Shown here piece by piece: positions 40,680-42,111 of a stretch of DNA of 42,111 nucleotides (positions within the stretch are counted from its first letter, which is position 1; the number at the start of each line of letters is the position of its first letter). Source of the DNA: Lachnospiraceae bacterium. GTDB taxonomy: Bacteria > Bacillota > Clostridia > Lachnospirales > Lachnospiraceae. The notes below the pieces were generated by a model. The model saw nothing but the letters and a program-made list of their open reading frames with translations, had not been told where the DNA came from and made no database searches. The stretch covers positions 1 through 42,111 of the forward strand of contig CAAEMT010000017.1 of the NCBI GenBank assembly GCA_900757145.1, written 5' to 3'. A program made the translations under genes and the position numbers.

Positions 40680-41924
40680 TCAGCCTGCTGCTTTCTCCAT
40701 TGTATCTACGAATTCCTGTGCAGTGATAGAACCGCCGCAAAGCTTCAGGAAGTTCTCTTTGAGTACCGGAGTCATATCTGCATTTGCCTCTGCGCTTACT
40801 GCCCATGTCCAGCGTGTTGTCAGGCTGTCCATAACCGGCTTGATCTCTGCAAGCTGTGCCGGCCACTCTGTATTTGTTGTATCTGCCGGAATACCCAAGG
40901 ACATCTCGGAGAGCTTCTTGTCATACTCGCCCTTTGTGAAGTACTGGATCAGCTCAAATGCCTCTGCTGCATTCTCAGAATCCTTATTGATAGCGAATAC
41001 CTGTGCACCGAAGTTCGCTGCCTCTACTCCTACTGTTCCGTCCGGAACTGCCGGATAGCTGAAGCATCCCCACTGGAAGTCTTCGCCAGCCATATCCTTA
41101 ACCTCGTTCGGAAGCCAGGAACCGTTCAGGTACATAGCTGCCATACCGAGTGCCAGCTCTGTATTCTGACCTGCCGGCCAAACGTTACCCTCAACGTTCT
41201 CTGAGAAGTAACCGCTAGAAGCGAGTTCTTCATAAGCCTGAGCTGTAGCGAGAACTGCCGGCTCCTCTGCCCACAGACCTTCTTTTACCACCTTTTCAAC
41301 ACCCTCTTCACCAACAAGTCTTCCAAGGTGATAGCCAAACATACATACAATGTAAGCATCGTCACATGTAATCGGTGTGTAACCTGCCTCTTTAATCTTT
41401 GCACATGCATCAAGGAACTCTTCCCATGTCGTCGGAACTGCCTCAACTCCTGCCTCTTCAAAGATAGCTTTATTGTAGAAGAAGTTAAATACATTCGGCT
41501 GATACGGAATAGTCTTGAGCGTACCTCCACCGGCCACGCGGCAGGCATCCATCAGTGCCGGCATAGCTGTCTCTTCATATCCGCTCTCTGCTACGAGATC
41601 CTCAAGATCGAGCAGGTATTTGCCCCACTGTCCGTTCACACGGTCAATGTCTTCGTCAAACATATCAATCTTTGTACCTGCATCGAGTGCCGGCTGAAGC
41701 CCCTCACGGATACCGGTACGTCCCTTAAACTGAACGTCCACCGTATTGCCCGTAGCTTCCTGATATGCATCGATCGCTTCCTGCAATGCCTGTCCCTGCG
41801 GCTCTGTGGGCTCCCACATAGACCAGTATGTAATCGTCTTGCCTTCTGCGGATGCCACGCCTGCGAACGGAGCAGCTACCATTGTAGCACAGAGAACTGC
41901 ACTGAGAATCTTTTTAAATCCCAT
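40680..41924 (-). CDS. Extracellular sugar-binding protein, family 1
   Basis: A 414-residue binding protein of the carbohydrate uptake ABC family 1. Residues 1-26 form a signal peptide ending in GVASA, with no lipobox cysteine. The mature part starts with TITYWSMWEPTEPQG, typical of family 1, and has the conserved MAAMYLNGSWLPNEVKD block. AAGGAGG precedes the start. The associated NahK-like kinase suggests lacto-N-biose, galacto-N-biose or a similar HexNAc sugar as ligand. Confidence 0.93.
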   Translation of the reverse strand: MGFKKILSAVLCATMVAAPFAGVASAEGKTITYWSMWEPTEPQGQALQEAIDAYQEATGNTVDVQFKGRTGIREGLQPALDAGTKIDMFDEDIDRVNGQWGKYLLDLEDLVAESGYEETAMPALMDACRVAGGGTLKTIPYQPNVFNFFYNKAIFEEAGVEAVPTTWEEFLDACAKIKEAGYTPITCDDAYIVCMFGYHLGRLVGEEGVEKVVKEGLWAEEPAVLATAQAYEELASSGYFSENVEGNVWPAGQNTELALGMAAMYLNGSWLPNEVKDMAGEDFQWGCFSYPAVPDGTVGVEAANFGAQVFAINKDSENAAEAFELIQYFTKGEYDKKLSEMSLGIPADTTNTEWPAQLAEIKPVMDSLTTRWTWAVSAEANADMTPVLKENFLKLCGGSITAQEFVDTMEKAAG

Positions 41925-42014
41925 TTCTTTTTACCTCCTTGATTTGTATAACATGAATAGATTCGTACAAATGAAATCCGTCGTTTTGACCAATTCCACT
42001 CTGTTATATTTCAT

Positions 42015-42068
42015 ATTGTATCATTTTTGCACAATTAGTATTTGCATGATTATTCTTTTGATTTGCAC
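42015..42068 (-). promoter_or_regulatory. Activator-type promoter with three direct repeats
   Basis: On the minus strand a -10 box TACAAT (42020-42015) lacks a good -35. TTTGCA[CT] occurs three times on the plus strand, at 42026, 42041 and 42062 (steps of 15 and 21 bases); the middle copy covers the expected -35 position. An activator may bind there. The rest of this end holds no gene. Confidence 0.4.
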
Positions 42069-42111
42069 TAATGATTGAATTCCTGCCAAATCAGCTCACC
42101 CGGTTTCAGAT

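Overview
The window looks like a chromosome segment of a gut-type anaerobic Clostridia, most likely Lachnospiraceae. The reasons are the Gram-positive style ribosome binding sites (AGGAGG in front of nearly every gene), many short intrinsic terminators, rubredoxin, a malic enzyme of the short bacterial form, an AGCS symporter, a mannose-family PTS, TRAP and ABC importers side by side, and a lacto-N-biose type kinase. No species can be named from the sequence alone. No phage, plasmid, insertion sequence or CRISPR array was seen.

Region 1 (1-11.5 kb) is mostly housekeeping: a lipid kinase, a family 2 glycosyltransferase with mutY, a cell wall amidase with SPOR repeats, an AGCS symporter divergent from a LysR regulator, a cysteine-rich FAD protein of the COG2509 type, and a three-gene ABC importer of the TrpX/COG2984 class. 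Region 2 (11.5-20.8 kb) looks accessory and more AT-rich: a MNT/HEPN toxin-antitoxin pair, a gene-poor stretch with a possible gene remnant, and a long minus-strand sugar operon. That operon encodes IIB-IIC-IID, a 2-hydroxyacid dehydrogenase, IIA, a CdaR/PucR-type regulator, a second unusual IIB, a DapA/NanA-type aldolase and a membrane protein resembling an M28 peptidase without its metal ligands. A KDPG aldolase gene lies upstream, cut off by a strong terminator. Region 3 (21-28.8 kb) is a second catabolic operon: a DapA-family enzyme, an HpcH/HpaI aldolase, a GntR/FCD regulator, a TRAP transporter and a YhcH protein, read from a promoter that carries a palindromic operator; malic enzyme precedes it.

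Region 4 (28.9-33.5 kb) is the most unusual part. A MotA/ExbB-like protein with a long helical tail and a MotB/OmpA-like protein with a 14-residue-repeat coiled coil form a two-gene ion-driven motor that resembles ZorAB of Zorya, but no Zorya effector gene is next to it. After a tRNA-Gly on the other strand comes a translationally coupled pair: a HTH regulator and a soluble Ser/Thr kinase. Region 5 (33.6-37.4 kb) holds an ABC-F protein, a small unknown protein, rubredoxin and deoC, then a block of noncoding repeats with built-in terminators. Region 6 (37.4-42.1 kb) is an ABC sugar importer (binding protein and two permeases) with a NahK-like N-acetylhexosamine kinase, pointing to uptake of lacto-N-biose/galacto-N-biose or a related host glycan sugar.

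Three importers share a layout in which a hairpin with a U-tract lies between the binding-protein gene and the permease genes, and all three binding proteins have a signal peptide with no lipobox cysteine. Start codons were moved inward from the longest open frame wherever a good ribosome binding site and the family's N-terminus supported it.
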